DNA of 17,792 nt. It comes from Campylobacteraceae bacterium (lineage in GTDB: Bacteria > Campylobacterota > Campylobacteria > Campylobacterales > Sulfurovaceae). The stretch is taken from contig JALWNF010000111.1 of assembly GCA_026995985.1 (NCBI GenBank), positions 1 to 17,792 on the forward strand, written 5' to 3'. A model generated the notes under the pieces. It did no database searches. It was not told the DNA's origin and saw only the letters and a program-made list of their open reading frames with translations. A program made the position numbers and the translations under genes. Shown piece by piece: positions 16,413-17,792 of the stretch; position 1 is the stretch's first letter; each line of letters starts with the position of its first letter.

Positions 16413-16656
16413 TCCTATCTAACTCCTTTAAATACTTAACAAACTGTTCACTATCTTCACTTGAGAGTCGAAAACGTTTAATTAAACCTTTTACTTTTTT
16501 TTCGTTTTCACGGCAACCATTACAAAGGTAAAAACTTCGACCCTCTCCAGAATAAGGAAAAATGTTACTGTTTTTCTCTTGCAGTCGAAGTAGTTTTTGT
16601 TGAGGCTTTCGTTCTCTACATACTATACACATGCGTATTGGTTCATTTTTTTGCAT
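16405..16656 (-). CDS. ylxR: YlxR family (DUF448) RNA-binding protein
   Basis: YlxR proteins are small nucleic-acid-binding proteins found beside infB; some have been linked to RNase P or transcription, and the role here is not known. The family's [11 protein letters not shown] motif lies near the N-terminus, then [13 protein letters not shown] and C-R-E-N. Two C-x-x-C pairs (C-I-V-C and C-N-G-C) could bind a metal. I chose the ATG at 16656, giving 83 residues, because a GGG lies seven bases upstream and the family normally has only a few residues before the first cysteine. A TTG at 16668 would add four residues. It lies between thrB and infB and overlaps infB by eight bases, suggesting coupled translation. 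Confidence 0.9.
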   Translation of the reverse strand: MQKNEPIRMCIVCRERKPQQKLLRLQEKNSNIFPYSGEGRSFYLCNGCRENEKKVKGLIKRFRLSSEDSEQFVKYLKELDRNG

Positions 16657-16685
16657 AATTATACCCAACTTTTGTTATTAAGTAC

Positions 16686-17567
16686 TTAACTCTTTGAAGT
16701 GACACCATAATTATCAAGAGTTTTAGTAAAGACTCTAAATTTAGGGAATCTCCTTGCTAAAGCTCTATGAATTTTTGGTGCATCATCAGCATAACAGAGG
16801 GTAAAAAAAGTTGAGCCTGAACCAGAGAGTGTACTCATCAATGCACCACTTGAGAGTGCTATTTTTTGTACTTCAAATAGTTCTGGCATCTGCTTCATTC
16901 TTCTTGTCTGATGAATCATATCCTTAGAGGCAATTCTAAGCAAATCCCAAGACTCTGTCATAAATAGTGCTGTCATAAACGAAGAGCGTGAAAGAGAGTA
17001 TACCATCTCATCTGTTCTATATAAATCAGGCAATACATTACGAGATTTTGCTGTAGAAATTGTTTTATTTGGAATAACCAAAACAGCACGAAGATACTCA
17101 GGAAGCTTTCTCTTTTTTGAGTAAACTTTATTATCTTCTACACAAGCTACATTAAATCCACCCATCACTGCAGGAGTAATATTATCTGGGTGTGGTTCAT
17201 ACTCTAAAGCCAAATTTAAAATTTTACGTTTATTATAACGCTCACCTGCTGCTACATAAGATGCAGTTAGAGCAGCTGTAATAACAGCTGAAGATGAACC
17301 CAACCCTCTTGAGATTGGTATACGATTGGTAAACTCAAATCTAAAGTTATCTCGTCTCCCTCTTAACTTTTCATAATGTTTATTAAAAATATTCATAAAC
17401 AGAATATTTTTACGAATATGAGGGTTCTCTGCTCCCTCTCCTCTTGTAGATACTGAAAAGAAACGTGAAGGCTTAATAGTCACTTCATTTCTAAAATTAA
17501 TTGAAAGTCCAAGAGTATCAAACCCTGGTCCTAAGTTAGCAGACGTTGCTGGTACCGATACAAACAA
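16686..17567 (-). CDS. thrB: Homoserine kinase
   Basis: ThrB phosphorylates homoserine using ATP in threonine synthesis. The protein has 293 residues and belongs to the GHMP kinase family. The N-terminal motif VPATSANLGPGFD (5-17), the glycine-rich ATP loop PISRGLGSSSA (84-94), EPHPDNI (124-130) and the C-terminal LSGSGSTFF (247-255) are all present. The start is a TTG at 17567, supported by AGGGGAG five bases upstream and by beginning just before the family's first motif; no ATG is available nearby. Position next to ylxR and infB is conserved in Helicobacter and Campylobacter. It is the first complete gene of the block, 38 bases after the partial gene at the window edge. Confidence 0.95.
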   Translation of the reverse strand: MFVSVPATSANLGPGFDTLGLSINFRNEVTIKPSRFFSVSTRGEGAENPHIRKNILFMNIFNKHYEKLRGRRDNFRFEFTNRIPISRGLGSSSAVITAALTASYVAAGERYNKRKILNLALEYEPHPDNITPAVMGGFNVACVEDNKVYSKKRKLPEYLRAVLVIPNKTISTAKSRNVLPDLYRTDEMVYSLSRSSFMTALFMTESWDLLRIASKDMIHQTRRMKQMPELFEVQKIALSSGALMSTLSGSGSTFFTLCYADDAPKIHRALARRFPKFRVFTKTLDNYGVTSKS

Positions 17568-17605
17568 ATGTTCTCCCCTTTGCTGATGTCATAATTTTAA
17601 ATAAA

Positions 17606-17792
17606 TTATACGGCAGGAAGAATATACAACGGTTTATTATTCTCTAAAATAGTCACTTCACTCAACTTGGAAGGTAATTCAAACCGTTGCTCTAACACCT
17701 CATCAAATTTTTTTGTTATTATAGTGTTATTTTCTTTGACAAAGTAGAGTTTTCCCATAGCTTTTATAGGTTTGTTGTTATTTAGTGTAAAA
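17606..17792 (-). CDS. C-terminal 62 codons of an unidentified protein (partial)
   Basis: A minus-strand frame is open from the right edge of the window to a TAA at 17606-17608. The visible part reads as ordinary protein, with KPIKAMGKLYFVKENNTI early and the ending L-E-N-N-K-P-L-Y-I-L-P-A-V. It ends 38 bases before thrB, so it is probably in the same operon. I do not recognise the family from this fragment. The P-L-Y-I-L ending faintly recalls the P-V-Y-L-R end of TsaB (tRNA threonylcarbamoyladenosine synthesis), but this is speculation. The start is outside the window. Confidence 0.6.
   Translation of the reverse strand, partial: FTLNNNKPIKAMGKLYFVKENNTIITKKFDEVLEQRFELPSKLSEVTILENNKPLYILPAV

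Noticed and set aside
1..17792. Alternative genetic code with UGA read as an amino acid
   Set aside because: ribF, tlyA and the lipoprotein gene end in TGA at sensible positions, and tryptophan is encoded by TGG throughout.
1..17792. CRISPR arrays, tRNA or rRNA genes, insertion sequences, prophage or defence genes
   Set aside because: No spaced direct repeats, RNA gene signatures, transposase or phage-like proteins were seen on either strand.

Overview
The window is AT-rich and densely coded. It looks like chromosomal DNA of a free-living Campylobacterota (Epsilonproteobacteria) lineage, probably close to Sulfurovum or Sulfurimonas. This is inferred from the conserved minus-strand block thrB-ylxR-infB-rbfA-rimP with no nusA in it, from a FolP with a long extra N-terminal domain, and from the composition and protein style. 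I saw no tRNA, rRNA, CRISPR array, insertion sequence or phage gene. UGA is used as an ordinary stop (ribF, tlyA, the lipoprotein), so the standard bacterial code applies.

Layout. (1) 1-272, plus strand: the tail of a gene that looks like an HDOD-type signalling protein, interrupted by an in-frame TGA. (2) 299-2101, plus: uvrC. (3) 2277-6325, plus: a three-gene phosphorelay cassette made of a stand-alone Aer-type PAS protein, a protein with one intact Hpt domain and what looks like a degenerate second Hpt, and a hybrid histidine kinase with two membrane helices and almost no periplasmic part. (4) 6350-7306, minus: a membrane-anchored Bax-type glucosaminidase, divergent from (5) 7448-8164, plus: a small multi-pass DUF1624/HGSNAT-like membrane protein. 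(6) 8258-10175, minus: an overlapping operon tlyA-ribF-secreted rhodanese. (7) 10327-11413, plus: a membrane-anchored coiled-coil protein and a small lipoprotein, separated by a long hairpin that also holds the lipoprotein's likely promoter and ribosome binding site. (8) 11490-17567, minus: thrB, ylxR, infB, rbfA, rimP, folP, with the end of another gene entering at the right edge (17606-17792).

How the genes work together. The right half is housekeeping: translation initiation and 30S maturation (IF2, RbfA, RimP), RNA binding (YlxR), homoserine phosphorylation and folate synthesis. The middle operon couples rRNA methylation with FMN/FAD synthesis and a periplasmic sulfur-handling protein. 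The left half holds the accessory content. The most notable item is the signalling cassette, where the input (PAS), the kinase and the phosphotransfer protein are separate polypeptides. This suggests a cytoplasmic, possibly redox or flavin-linked, stimulus feeding a multistep relay whose output regulator lies outside the window.

No clearly new defence, mobile or biosynthetic system is present. The best leads are the cassette with its duplicated Hpt fold, the hairpin that combines terminator, promoter and ribosome binding site at 10817-10870, the interrupted first gene, and a 12-bp tandem repeat in the IF2 linker.
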